64,000 nt of DNA from Micrococcales bacterium (lineage in GTDB: Bacteria > Actinomycetota > Actinomycetes > S36-B12 > UBA10799), in assembly GCA_016719135.1 (NCBI GenBank), contig JADKAV010000003.1, positions 9,870 through 73,869 of the forward strand, read 5' to 3'. Shown here in pieces: positions 26,004-34,577 of this stretch (position 1 is its first letter; every line of letters starts with the position of its first letter). The notes beneath the pieces were generated by a model. It was not told the origin of the DNA. It made no database searches and saw only the letters and a program-made list of their open reading frames with translations. Both the position numbers and the translations under genes were made by a program.

Positions 26004-26213
26004 GTCATCCCTTCAGGGTATTTGTTTTCCTGAATTCTAGATCATTACTTCGGGGTGGGCAAGGAGTGGCTACCTTCTGGCGGTGGTGCCCCGGGACGTT
26101 CACGAACGTACGTCTCCGCCCCGGAGGTGTGTCTTCCCGCCGCGGGCTCAGGGAGCCACCACCTGAGGGACGCTTCCCACCAAACCGACTGTCGGCCACC
26201 CACAACGTGCGGA

Positions 26214-26240
26214 TAGCGTGAGGGATCTGTCCTCACGCTA
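26214..26240 (+). promoter_or_regulatory. 10-bp hairpin just upstream of a serine hydrolase gene
   Basis: TAGCGTGAGG and CCTCACGCTA form a perfect 10-bp inverted repeat with the 7-base loop GATCTGT, ending 15 bases before the ATG and immediately before the ribosome-binding site. It could be an operator or a leader hairpin affecting ribosome access. Confidence 0.5.
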
Positions 26241-26255
26241 CGAGGCTGGAGGAGG

Positions 26256-27671
26256 ATGCCTTGCAATTTCTGGCCGCTCGTGCTCAGCCTGTTCACAGCC
26301 CTGCCGGTGAGCGCACCCGAAGGATCGATAGACACGATCATCGATGAGGAGCTGCCGGCTTCCGGTGCGCCTGGCCTGGCCTACGCGGTCGTGACGGATG
26401 GCGAAATCACAACGATCGGCGCGCGCGGTGTCGCGAGAATCGGTGACGACACGCAGGTCACACCGGATACCCCTTTCCTCACCGGTTCGATTTCCAAGAG
26501 CTTCACCGCTTTGGCGGTGATGCAACTGGTCGAGGAGGCAAAGATCGACCTGGATGCCCCAGTCTCCAACTACCTTGAGGCATTCTCGGCCCAGCCCGCT
26601 GGCGCGATCACGATCCGACAGCTGCTCAGCCACACCAGTGGCTTCTCCACGTTCCAGGGCAATGCGTCGTACACCGATATCACGGGCGGACCAGATGAGC
26701 TTGCGCTTCGGGTCGAGCAGCTCGCTGAGGTGGAACCGGCGTATGAACCCGACGAGAAGTGGGAGTACTCGAACACGAACTACCAGATCCTCGGTCGCCT
26801 GGTCGAAGTTGTCGGCGGACAGGACTACCAGACCTATGTCACGAAGAACATTCTAGAGCCCATCGGCATGGACGACAGCTTCGTCTCCGACGGCGAATTC
26901 CACGAATCGATGGCGACCGGGCACAGGCCCTGGTTCGGAACGAAACGACCGCTGCCCGACAACACGACTCATCTCGCAACGGCTCCACAGGCCGGCATCG
27001 TCGCGAGCGCAACGGATCTGGCGCGCTACATGCAGACGATGATGAATGGCCAAAATGATGTGCTCAGCGCCGAGGGCAAGGCCCTCATGATGCGACCCGC
27101 CAGCGAAATGTCCCCAGAGTACGGGTTCGGATGGTCCCTGGATCCGAGCAATGACACTGTCAGGCATTCCGGGTCGAGCCCAGGCGTCGAAACACTCGCA
27201 ACGATGATCCCGACTGAGAACAAAGCGGTTGTTGTACTGGTCAATGCCGGAAGTGGGACGGGCTTCGGGGAAACGACCCAGTTGCGCAACGGAATCACCT
27301 TCAAGGCGCTGGGGCTCGACTACACCGGCGAGGGCTCTCGACTTGCCCAGAAAGCACTGTTCATCGCCTTGGTGAGTCTGCCGGTGATCTACGTGCTCAG
27401 CATGATCTGGGCGTGGCGTCACCGTGCCGCAATCCGCGACAAGTCGGGCGCCTCCGGTCTGTTCAGTCTGTGGTTCCCGCTTCTCACCACGCTGGGCGCG
27501 GCCTGGATCATCCTCCGCCTGGCGCCAAGCCTGATCGGCTCACCGATACGCACCATCGCGCTCTTCCAGCCCGACCTGGGGTTGGCGCTCATCGCAACCG
27601 CAGTGACCGGTGTGCTGTGGGCTGTCTTCAGGCTCGGGGTGGCGTACACCGGGCGATCCGGCCCGGCTTGA
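26256..27671 (+). CDS. membrane-anchored serine hydrolase, beta-lactamase family
   Basis: A 471-residue protein: N-terminal export signal, a beta-lactamase-fold domain with SxxK (TGSISKSFTAL), YxN (EYSNTNYQILG) and the third motif HSGSSPGVE, then from about residue 365 three to four C-terminal TM segments. It resembles penicillin-binding-protein-like esterases fused to a membrane domain. ATG 26256 directly follows GGAGGAGG, unusually close, but it is the only start giving the full signal peptide. Confidence 0.85.
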   Translation: MPCNFWPLVLSLFTALPVSAPEGSIDTIIDEELPASGAPGLAYAVVTDGEITTIGARGVARIGDDTQVTPDTPFLTGSISKSFTALAVMQLVEEAKIDLDAPVSNYLEAFSAQPAGAITIRQLLSHTSGFSTFQGNASYTDITGGPDELALRVEQLAEVEPAYEPDEKWEYSNTNYQILGRLVEVVGGQDYQTYVTKNILEPIGMDDSFVSDGEFHESMATGHRPWFGTKRPLPDNTTHLATAPQAGIVASATDLARYMQTMMNGQNDVLSAEGKALMMRPASEMSPEYGFGWSLDPSNDTVRHSGSSPGVETLATMIPTENKAVVVLVNAGSGTGFGETTQLRNGITFKALGLDYTGEGSRLAQKALFIALVSLPVIYVLSMIWAWRHRAAIRDKSGASGLFSLWFPLLTTLGAAWIILRLAPSLIGSPIRTIALFQPDLGLALIATAVTGVLWAVFRLGVAYTGRSGPA

Positions 27672-27759
27672 CGACTTCCGGGCAGCCCAAAGCCACATGG
27701 GTGGTCTGCTGGGTCGGGCATCAGGTAGCGCGCAGTGGCCGGGCATAGCCGGCCTGTTC

Positions 27760-28863
27760 CTATGGGTCGTGCAGGAAGGTGTCGTAAGTTCGCCCCCGCG
27801 GGCTGGTCCAGCGCAGATGCCCGCCGCCGAGTGCTTGCACCCGCCAGTTCGCGTGCGTCTTCAACCGGTGGTGATACCGGCACAACGGCGCCAAATTGTC
27901 CGCACACGTACCACCGGCCGGAAACGGGACCACATGGTCCAGATCACACTGGGACCCCGGACGCCGGCACCCCGGGAACCGGCAATGCCGATGCGTGGCC
28001 CGCACCCACCGGGCCAACCGCGGCGCCGGCCGGTACCCACCCGAGGGCTCCGGCACCACCGTCAGGTCGATCAGCGTGGAGTGCACGCAACGCAACTTCG
28101 CCGCATGCCCCGGACTGATCGGACCGTACCCGGCCAACTCCTCACCAGCACTGGTCTGCAACACCGTCACCGGAATCAACGTGCCCACCACCGTGCCGGT
28201 CATCAACCCCACAAACGCATCCGCGTTGGCAACATCCAACGGCGCGTCGATCCCCGCGGCCGCGCCCCGCAACGACGCCCACACCGCCTGCGCCTCCTCC
28301 GCGGACAGGTACGCGCTGATCGTGGCCATCCCATCCGGGTCAGCCCACAACCGCACACACCGCTTCTTCACCCGCGCACGGTGCTTACGATCCGCGGCCT
28401 CCGGGTCGATCCGGGCGATCCGCCGGGCCAACCACGCCCGCACCTGCCCACGGGTATGCGCCATCGCGTACTCCACCGCCTGCCCCGCCAGCCACACCCG
28501 GGTCTCTGGGGCCAGCTCACAGGTGCCCACCATGATCTCCCGGGCCCTGCCCGCATCGATCAACCCACACTCCAACGCCTCGAACACCCCGGGCAGATCC
28601 TCCACCAGAATGCCCGCCAGATCGATCCGCTCCCGGGCAGCACCGGTCGACCACCGCAACGCCGCCGCCGCCTCCCCCGTCGCCGGATCGATCAACCGGC
28701 CGGTGTCATCCAGAAACGACGGCTGCTCACCGCCCAACACGTGCAGAGCCTGCAACTGCCGGGCATCAACCCACGCCTTGACCCTCTCCGCAGCCACCAC
28801 CACATCCAACGCATCCCCACCGGACAACAGCAAATCCAGCGCCGCCCCCACATTCTCGTCCAT
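27760..28863 (-). CDS. DUF222 / HNH endonuclease protein (13E12 family), second copy
   Basis: A 367-residue protein closely related to the one at 755-1855: DUF222 region, then HCRFPGCRRPGSQCDLDHV and LCRYHHRLKTHANW with intact Cys and HNH residues. I chose ATG 28863 because it gives the same N-terminal layout as copy 1; the frame stays open upstream into the next gene. Its upstream sequence shares TGTCGTACCCCTGTTT with copy 1. It converges on the serine hydrolase gene. Confidence 0.9.
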   Translation of the reverse strand: MDENVGAALDLLLSGGDALDVVVAAERVKAWVDARQLQALHVLGGEQPSFLDDTGRLIDPATGEAAAALRWSTGAARERIDLAGILVEDLPGVFEALECGLIDAGRAREIMVGTCELAPETRVWLAGQAVEYAMAHTRGQVRAWLARRIARIDPEAADRKHRARVKKRCVRLWADPDGMATISAYLSAEEAQAVWASLRGAAAGIDAPLDVANADAFVGLMTGTVVGTLIPVTVLQTSAGEELAGYGPISPGHAAKLRCVHSTLIDLTVVPEPSGGYRPAPRLARWVRATHRHCRFPGCRRPGSQCDLDHVVPFPAGGTCADNLAPLCRYHHRLKTHANWRVQALGGGHLRWTSPRGRTYDTFLHDP

Positions 28864-28900
28864 ACCCCAAGTATCAAACAGGGGTACGACAAAACAAGAA
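28864..28900 (-). promoter_or_regulatory. conserved promoter-like segment of the 13E12 family
   Basis: Read on the minus strand: TTGTCGTACCCCTGTTTGAT then ACTTGGGGT directly before the ATG. The GTCGTACCCC(C)TGTTT core also precedes each ATG in the triplicated region at 404-762. GATACT would serve as the -10 of a near-leaderless transcript. Confidence 0.55.
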
Positions 28901-28948
28901 AACAAGAATCCACAGGGATGAGCGCACGCAGTCGAAGCGCACAAACCA

Positions 28949-30904
28949 CTACCCGTCGCGTGCCCGAAGATTCGCCAGCCGACTGCGCACCCGCAACACC
29001 TCACGGCGGGCATCCTTGGCGACCACCTTGTCCGAGTAGTACCGACCGATCGCCTCCAACAACGACTCGACGTAGGGCGGCATGATGCTCGCAGCGTGAC
29101 TGACCATCGCGGCGAACTCCTCAGGCGGAAGCTTTTGGGCAGTCGCATAGATCGTCTCCTGCGGCTCGATCGAAGCCAAAAAGCCCAGGATGATCAATTC
29201 CGAGAAGGCCTCTCGCTGCGGATCTGTCTCGTCGGGTCCGAGTCGGCCGACCGTAGTCAGCCAGCGGTAGGCAATCGCCGCCAACACGTCATCCGGGGCG
29301 TGAGTTTCCATGCGATGGTGCAACACTGTCGCGAAATCATCGGCCAGCGGGTCGGGGAGTTCCGTTGCCAGCACGGAGAAGATCACCTCGTTCTCGGTGA
29401 GCTCCTCGCAGAGATCGCGCACCGCAGCCACCCGGTCGGCCTGCTCATCCACCCACTGCGCGACGAGGCTGAGCCAGGCTTCCACCTCCAGCATCTCCGC
29501 GGCGGCAAGTTCGGCCAGTCGCTGCGCCGTGAGATCCGAGGCTGCGTCCAGGGTCTGCACGACGAGCCCGCTGCGACGAGTCTGTTCCACTGCCATCAAC
29601 GTCCCGAACGGGGTCAGCGCCACCGTCCCGCCCACGCGACGCTGACGGTAGCGCTCTTGCGAAAACTCCAACTGGTCCTGGACGATGACCCCAGCCCGCT
29701 CCAGCACAGTCAGCATGTCGTCGATCGCACTGTTCACGATGTCGGCATCCAATTCCGGATTACCCAGCACGGGCTGGATCCCCGCTTGCTTGCGAATCAC
29801 CGCGATCCTGGAAGTCAACTCCTCGAACTGCAACGGCACGGACGAGTCGAGCAGCATCATCAGCACGGCCGTGTCGGTCTCATCGATGAAGCGCTCGACG
29901 GGGAACAAACCCATCCGTCGATAGGACGAATACACCCCGAAACTTTGAAGCACCTCGTACGTCTGGCGGGCCTGAGACACCGGATCGTTGGCAGCCCGTT
30001 TCTGCCAAGCCTCAACTGCGACCATTCGCCCTTTCTGCACGCGTAGGGCCCCCACCTCACGCGCCCACCATTGCCAGTGGTCGAGGTCCGGCATGTCTTC
30101 CGAGGAGTGCTTCTTGAAAGTGCGCTGTCCGACGACTTCTTCCAATGGCTCGGTGCCCAGGATCTCCGACAACTCCCCTGCATCGGCCAACCGGATATTG
30201 CCCTTGGCGGTCAGCCGCCGCCCCGGGGTCTTGAAGAAGTCCGCGAGCGCGTTGAACTGGCGCAGCACCGGCGCCTCGGCAGCGCTGCGGCGCACTTCAT
30301 CGTCGGATGGCATCACCACGGGCCCGATCGTCGGCATCGGCTCGGGCTGCCCGATCTGCGGGTCGGTGATCGCCTTGCGTTGCTCATACGGCAACGCATT
30401 GAAGTCATCCATGATCTGCTGTATCGAATCCGGGGTGAGATCCGAGCCGAAGTCAGCGCCGGCGCCGGCGACCAGACCCTTGGCCATGCCGAAGTTCGCG
30501 GGGTTGCTCATCGCCACCTGCATCTGCGGACCCAGTGTTCGAGCGAAGTCTGCCAACTTCGTCGCGTCGTCACCGTCCGACGACAGAAGCCCCTGATCGT
30601 CGAGAAACAGAAAAGCGTCGGCAACCCTTTGCACCATCGGAATACTCCACTGAGCCGGCATGCTCACCTTGCGCGGGCACCATTGCAGAAGGAACTCCTC
30701 CACCTCGCTGCGCCGCCAGATGTCGAAGCGTCCGTCGCCATAACCCAGCTTCCAGTCGAGCATGAGTTGCAGATCGAAAGGGTCTGCGTCCTCCGCCGGC
30801 TTCCGAGCATTGAGCCACTGTCCATACAAAGCCACGAGCGCTTCGATCGTGGGGGCCGCTTCGTCGTAGTCATGGTCCTCGAAACGCATCCGGATGTCAG
30901 CCAT
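28949..30904 (-). CDS. large cytoplasmic protein of unknown function
   Basis: A 651-residue acidic, mostly helical protein without signal peptide or TM segments. I do not recognise a characterised domain. Features: an N-terminal part rich in Asp/Trp (MLDWKLGYGDGRFDIW, EEFLLQWCPRKVS), a middle region FKTPGRRLTAKGNIRLAD, and a winged-helix-like stretch VALTPFGTLMAVEQTRR. The C-terminal half has repeated amphipathic helices of about 35 residues resembling HEAT-type repeats. ATG 30904; no neighbour is close on the same strand upstream. Confidence 0.7.
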   Translation of the reverse strand: MADIRMRFEDHDYDEAAPTIEALVALYGQWLNARKPAEDADPFDLQLMLDWKLGYGDGRFDIWRRSEVEEFLLQWCPRKVSMPAQWSIPMVQRVADAFLFLDDQGLLSSDGDDATKLADFARTLGPQMQVAMSNPANFGMAKGLVAGAGADFGSDLTPDSIQQIMDDFNALPYEQRKAITDPQIGQPEPMPTIGPVVMPSDDEVRRSAAEAPVLRQFNALADFFKTPGRRLTAKGNIRLADAGELSEILGTEPLEEVVGQRTFKKHSSEDMPDLDHWQWWAREVGALRVQKGRMVAVEAWQKRAANDPVSQARQTYEVLQSFGVYSSYRRMGLFPVERFIDETDTAVLMMLLDSSVPLQFEELTSRIAVIRKQAGIQPVLGNPELDADIVNSAIDDMLTVLERAGVIVQDQLEFSQERYRQRRVGGTVALTPFGTLMAVEQTRRSGLVVQTLDAASDLTAQRLAELAAAEMLEVEAWLSLVAQWVDEQADRVAAVRDLCEELTENEVIFSVLATELPDPLADDFATVLHHRMETHAPDDVLAAIAYRWLTTVGRLGPDETDPQREAFSELIILGFLASIEPQETIYATAQKLPPEEFAAMVSHAASIMPPYVESLLEAIGRYYSDKVVAKDARREVLRVRSRLANLRARDG

Positions 30905-31069
30905 GGGCAGATGCTTTCACGGGGCGGCTGGGCTGGCGCCCACCTGGTCAGCCCTGCCCTCGCACTGGGGCAATGATGCGAGCCGCGGGCGCTTCGGCAA
31001 TCGCGGCATTGCGCGATTCGGGCGTCGGGCCCGCAACCACTCGTTGACTCCAGCCCACCGCTTCTTGCA

Positions 31070-31699
31070 TCACCTGAGCATCCGATGATCCCGCGCCCAC
31101 AGAGCCGCCTGGACCCGGTCCGTCACCCCCAGACTCGCGTAGATCTGCGTGAGGTGAGCCTTGACGGTCTTCTCGCTGACACCAAGCCGTTTGGCCACCA
31201 GACGATTCGGCAGACCTTCAGCGACCAACAACAGCACCTCTCGCTGTTTGACGGTCAGGTCCGAAGCCTCCGGAACGCTGCTGGGCCTGCGCGCCTCGAG
31301 CACTGTGCGCGCGACCCGGGCGTCGATCGGCGATCCCCCGGCAGCTGCCGCCCGAATGCCGTCCGCCAGGGTCTGCGGGTCAGCATCTTTCATCAGGTAG
31401 CCCACTGCGCCGGCGTCGAGGCTGCGCAAGACCTGTTCGGGCTCGGCGAACGTCGTGAGGATCACCACCGCGGTCTCAGGTGCGCTGCGGAGAATTGTGT
31501 GGGTGGCCTCCACACCGTCCATGACCGGCATCGACAGGTCCATGAGGACGACGTCTGGGCGCAGGTCGATGACCGTCCGCACCCCTTCGCGTCCATCGGT
31601 CGCTGAGCCCACGACCTCCATGTCGTCGAACGCCTCAACGAGCAAGCGCAGCCCCTCGACCACGACGAGGTGGTCGTCCACCAGCACCACTTTGATCAT
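31070..31699 (-). CDS. NarL/FixJ-family response regulator
   Basis: A 209-residue regulator: receiver with VDDH, phospho-acceptor Asp in VVLMDLSMPVMDG and Lys in YLMKDADPQ, then a LuxR-type HTH (LTVKQREVLLLVAEGL and VSEKTVKAHLTQIYASLGV). ATG 31699 overlaps the kinase stop, so kinase and regulator are translationally coupled. Confidence 0.93.
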   Translation of the reverse strand: MIKVVLVDDHLVVVEGLRLLVEAFDDMEVVGSATDGREGVRTVIDLRPDVVLMDLSMPVMDGVEATHTILRSAPETAVVILTTFAEPEQVLRSLDAGAVGYLMKDADPQTLADGIRAAAAGGSPIDARVARTVLEARRPSSVPEASDLTVKQREVLLLVAEGLPNRLVAKRLGVSEKTVKAHLTQIYASLGVTDRVQAALWARDHRMLR

Positions 31700-32988
31700 G
31701 GCAACTCCAACCGCACAGTCACCAGGGTTCCCTCGCCCAGAACGCTGTCGACGGTGAGATGGCCGCCGACTGAAGCCACCAGGTCACGCACGAGTCGCAG
31801 GCCGAGATGATCCGCCCGCTCGACCGCTGGATCGAACCCGCACCCGTCGTCTTCGATGCTCAGCACCGCATGTGCGTCGGCTTGCCGGAGTTGAACGGCA
31901 ACCCGTGACGCCCCCGCATGTTTGCAGACATTGGCGATCGCCTCCCGGGCAACCCGGTACAGCACAGTCCGGGTCCCTGAGTCCAGGTCCGACAGTTCCC
32001 TGAGATCGGAATCCACTTCCACGTCTGGCCCCAGGCCGTCCAACAGGGTCGCGATCGCGGGGGCCAGTCCCGAGGTCTCAAGGTTGGGCGGGTAGATGTC
32101 CACCAGCAGGGTGCGCAATTCACGCACGGATGTTCGTGAAGCTCCGGCGGCGTCCGAGAGGCGCTGCGCGGAGTCCGCATCACCGGAAGCGTTCGCTCGC
32201 GCGGCCATTCCTGCCAGCGCGTACGACACGCCTGCCAGTTGCTGCACAGTGCCGTCGTGCAGGTCCGCGGCGATGCGGCGGCGCTCCAACTCCGAGGCGT
32301 CCATCGCACTGCGCAACAGCCCCTCGCGTGTTCGCAGCTCATCGCTGATGCGCCGCGCCATCCGAATGGCCAACAGCCCTAGCAGCGCAGCCAGCAGCAC
32401 CATCGAACCGGCCAGCAGGGGGGCGAAGGCCATCCAGACACTGCGGGCATCTTGTCGCAGAGTGTCCTGCTCCTTGCTGACCTGAAACAGGTAGCGCGAG
32501 CCATCCTCACTGACCAACGGCAGACTCACCTGCACCCAGTTCGCACCCGGGTCGAGGTAACGGTTCTCCGGCCGATTGGGATCCGCTATGGCCTGCTCGG
32601 GGGCGTCGGTAGTCTCCGCGGGCATTGCGAACTGTTCACCGATCAGGCGTGGGTCGTTGGCGTAGATGATGACCCCGTCCTCGTTCCACAGTCTGACTGC
32701 CCGCACATCGGATCCGCGGACAGAGGCTGAGAAGGCGGCGTCCAGCTCCGCGATGCGTGCGGGTCTACCTGTTCGCAGCCCGGCATCGATCCTCGGCTCT
32801 ACCACGGTTCGCGCCAACCATTCCGTCGTGGTGCGGGCGTCGCTGACCGACTGCTGGCGAGCAACGGCCGCGGAGATCGCCAGACTGGCTAGAGCGAGCA
32901 GAACCATGCCGACGACGCCAGGCACTGCGAATCGAAGAACCTCCCGGCGCACAATCATGCGCGGGTTGTCACTTCCTCGCTGGGTCAC
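31696..32988 (-). CDS. membrane sensor histidine kinase, HisKA_3 type
   Basis: A 430-residue kinase: TM1 near residues 20-42, an extracytoplasmic sensor of about 115 residues (dCache/CHASE-like, unassigned), TM2 near 160-185, then HisKA_3 with the phospho-His in IAADLHDGTVQQLAG and an HATPase domain (DDGCGFDP, HLGLRLVRDL). The GTG at 32988 has no clear ribosome site; an ATG at 32958 is an alternative. Targets of the pair are unknown; the secreted-protein genes just upstream are candidates. Confidence 0.88.
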   Translation of the reverse strand: MTQRGSDNPRMIVRREVLRFAVPGVVGMVLLALASLAISAAVARQQSVSDARTTTEWLARTVVEPRIDAGLRTGRPARIAELDAAFSASVRGSDVRAVRLWNEDGVIIYANDPRLIGEQFAMPAETTDAPEQAIADPNRPENRYLDPGANWVQVSLPLVSEDGSRYLFQVSKEQDTLRQDARSVWMAFAPLLAGSMVLLAALLGLLAIRMARRISDELRTREGLLRSAMDASELERRRIAADLHDGTVQQLAGVSYALAGMAARANASGDADSAQRLSDAAGASRTSVRELRTLLVDIYPPNLETSGLAPAIATLLDGLGPDVEVDSDLRELSDLDSGTRTVLYRVAREAIANVCKHAGASRVAVQLRQADAHAVLSIEDDGCGFDPAVERADHLGLRLVRDLVASVGGHLTVDSVLGEGTLVTVRLELP

Positions 32989-33070
32989 GGGAATCGGTCC
33001 TTAGGTCATTTGGTCGTTGCGGCCGTCATGCCCCGTCCTGCGGTAGGCAAACATCCCCAACACGCGCGTA

Positions 33071-33105
33071 CCCCGCCTGTCCGGACTGATGCCAGGCAGG
33101 CGGGG
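33071..33105 (-). terminator. hairpin after the basic helical protein gene
   Basis: CCCCGCCTG (33071-33079) pairs with CAGGCGGGG (33097-33105), a 9-bp GC-rich stem with a 17-base loop, starting 12 bases past the stop at 33117. No U-run. Confidence 0.6.
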
Positions 33106-33116
33106 CTCATGCTGCA

Positions 33117-33689
33117 CTACTTGCCGATGGCGTCCTTGAACGCGACACGGGCGTCCTTGCGCGCGGATCGGAAGTCGGCGATCGCGACCTTGATAGCGGT
33201 CCGACGGACCTGGCGGGCCTGCTTGACCTCGGTGCGGTAGGTCATCCTTGCGGCCTGTCGCTGCTCTGGGGTCGAGGCCGGGTTGCTCACGACACTCAAC
33301 AACGTCTCCCGGCTGGCCCGGACAGTCGTCAGGAAGGTCTCATTGGCCTGCTTGATCGCTTCCCGGAAACCGGCCCTGGCCGCCCGTAGTTCAACGCGCA
33401 GGACCTTTCGGGCCTCGCGGTACTTGGCGCGCGACTCCTGTCGGGCTTCACGAATGTCCTCCCGGAACTCCCTGCGCGCCTCACGGACGTCGGCACGGAA
33501 ATCCTTGCGCGCCTGACGCAGGTCGAAGCGGAACTGCTGGCGGATGTTCTTGGCTCCCCAGCCATGACCGTGATGGGTAACCACGGACACGGTTGCAACA
33601 GTCGGTGACTGCGCGCTGGCCGCCGGCGCGATGCCGCCGAGCCCGATCATGATTCCGGTTGCCGCTGCGACGACTCGTGACGCTTTCAT
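33117..33689 (-). CDS. secreted, highly basic helical protein
   Basis: A 190-residue protein with a signal peptide (cleavage near ASAQS). The mature part is almost all Arg/Ala/Glu helix with recurring 11- and 7-residue units (FRADVREARREFREDIREAR; SRAKYREARKVLRVELRAAR), so it should form a long, very basic coiled coil or extended helix. One gap, SNPASTPEQRQAAR, may be a turn making a helical hairpin. No domain recognised. ATG follows GGGAGAG. Surface or nucleic-acid binding is conceivable but unsupported. Confidence 0.78.
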   Translation of the reverse strand: MKASRVVAAATGIMIGLGGIAPAASAQSPTVATVSVVTHHGHGWGAKNIRQQFRFDLRQARKDFRADVREARREFREDIREARQESRAKYREARKVLRVELRAARAGFREAIKQANETFLTTVRASRETLLSVVSNPASTPEQRQAARMTYRTEVKQARQVRRTAIKVAIADFRSARKDARVAFKDAIGK

Positions 33690-33707
33690 GTGCTCTCCCT
33701 ATTGTCT

Positions 33708-34133
33708 TCAGAACGTCAGGGTGCCCTGACATCTTTCGGCAGTGGTGCGATTGCGGGCGATGAACGTGAACGAGTCCGGTCCCGGGTAGTTGCGGACCTT
33801 CCCCTTCACCTTCACCACGCCCTTGCGATTGGACTTGCGGGAGACTCTGGCCACCGTCGTTGCGTCGCGTTTGATGCGCAGCACCCACCGTTGCCGGCGT
33901 GCGTCACCGTCGACCCTGGCTACCACGACAACGCGCAAGAATCTCGAGCGCCCAGTCAGTGCCCAGGTGCTGCCGGCATCGCACACGCCGTAACTCACGA
34001 TGGCATCCGAACCCCCCGTCGGCCGGGGTAGCGGTCGTGGCTGACCCGCGGCCGGCACGGACAACGACCCCGCCAGCACCGCAACCATCGCCGCGGCGCC
34101 GAATGCCGTCCTTGTGCTTCCCACATCAAACAT
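33708..34133 (-). CDS. small secreted protein of unknown function
   Basis: A 141-residue protein with a signal peptide (cleavage near VPAAGQP) and a mature domain of alternating beta strands: FLRVVVVARVDG, RWVLRIKRDATTVARVS, GVVKVKGKVRN, FTFIARN. There is one Cys near each end (YGVCDAG, ERCQGTL) that may form a disulfide. It looks like a small immunoglobulin-like fold. It lies 18 bases upstream of the basic helical gene and is probably co-transcribed from the palindrome-rich promoter at 34150-34182. Confidence 0.72.
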   Translation of the reverse strand: MFDVGSTRTAFGAAAMVAVLAGSLSVPAAGQPRPLPRPTGGSDAIVSYGVCDAGSTWALTGRSRFLRVVVVARVDGDARRQRWVLRIKRDATTVARVSRKSNRKGVVKVKGKVRNYPGPDSFTFIARNRTTAERCQGTLTF

Positions 34134-34577
34134 GCTGGCTGCCGATGTGGGTCCAGGACAATTGGACCTTGGTCCTAGGACCTGACCACAGCCAATGGCT
34201 TCGCAGTCAGGGCGGGGCGCCAGTCAGAAGGAACCTTCGACCCCGCTGCGCCGCCAGATGCGTCGCCGTACCCGAGCCACGAGCGCTGAGTGAACTGACT
34301 CTTGAGTGGGCTGCCGTCCCGGCCCCCGCGCCCCAGCGGACATTAGGCCCACCCGTCTCCCGGCTTCGACATTCGGCGGGAGCATTGCCTCATCCGAGCA
34401 ACGGCAGTGTGCTCATCAAGCGCCCAGACGTCCGATCCTCTTGCTCGTCTGGCTACTCGGGTGTGCTGCGACCGCCGGCGGAACCGGGCGCCGTCCCGGC
34501 ACGTCACAGTGGTCCACGTCACATGATCATCGAAATGCTGGGGACGATAGTCTGCGCATCTCGCGAAGTGAGGAGAC
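34134..34577. other. 444-bp gene-free stretch between divergent secreted-protein genes
   Basis: Apart from the palindrome cluster at 34150-34182 and the ribosome site GAGGAG before 34578, I see no RNA gene, repeat or supported small frame in this stretch. It presumably holds two divergent promoters. Confidence 0.5.
34150..34182 (-). promoter_or_regulatory. cluster of GGTCC/GGACC palindromes before a secreted-protein operon
   Basis: GGTCC at 34150, GGACC at 34164, GGTCC at 34171 and GGACC at 34178 form overlapping inverted repeats; GGTCCTAGGACC is a perfect 12-bp palindrome and GGACC-TT-GGTCC a second. They lie 17-49 bases upstream of the ATG at 34133. The phase of 7 and 14 bases suggests a dimeric or tetrameric regulator; which one is unknown. 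Confidence 0.5.

Noticed and set aside
26080..26130. Operator palindrome around CGTTCACGAACG
   Set aside because: The dyad is short and imperfect at the centre and is not placed near either promoter in a telling way.
27610..29085. 491-codon plus-strand frame
   Set aside because: It is antisense to the intact DUF222-HNH gene and rich in Arg/Pro/His in the manner of a GC-rich shadow frame; no ribosome site.
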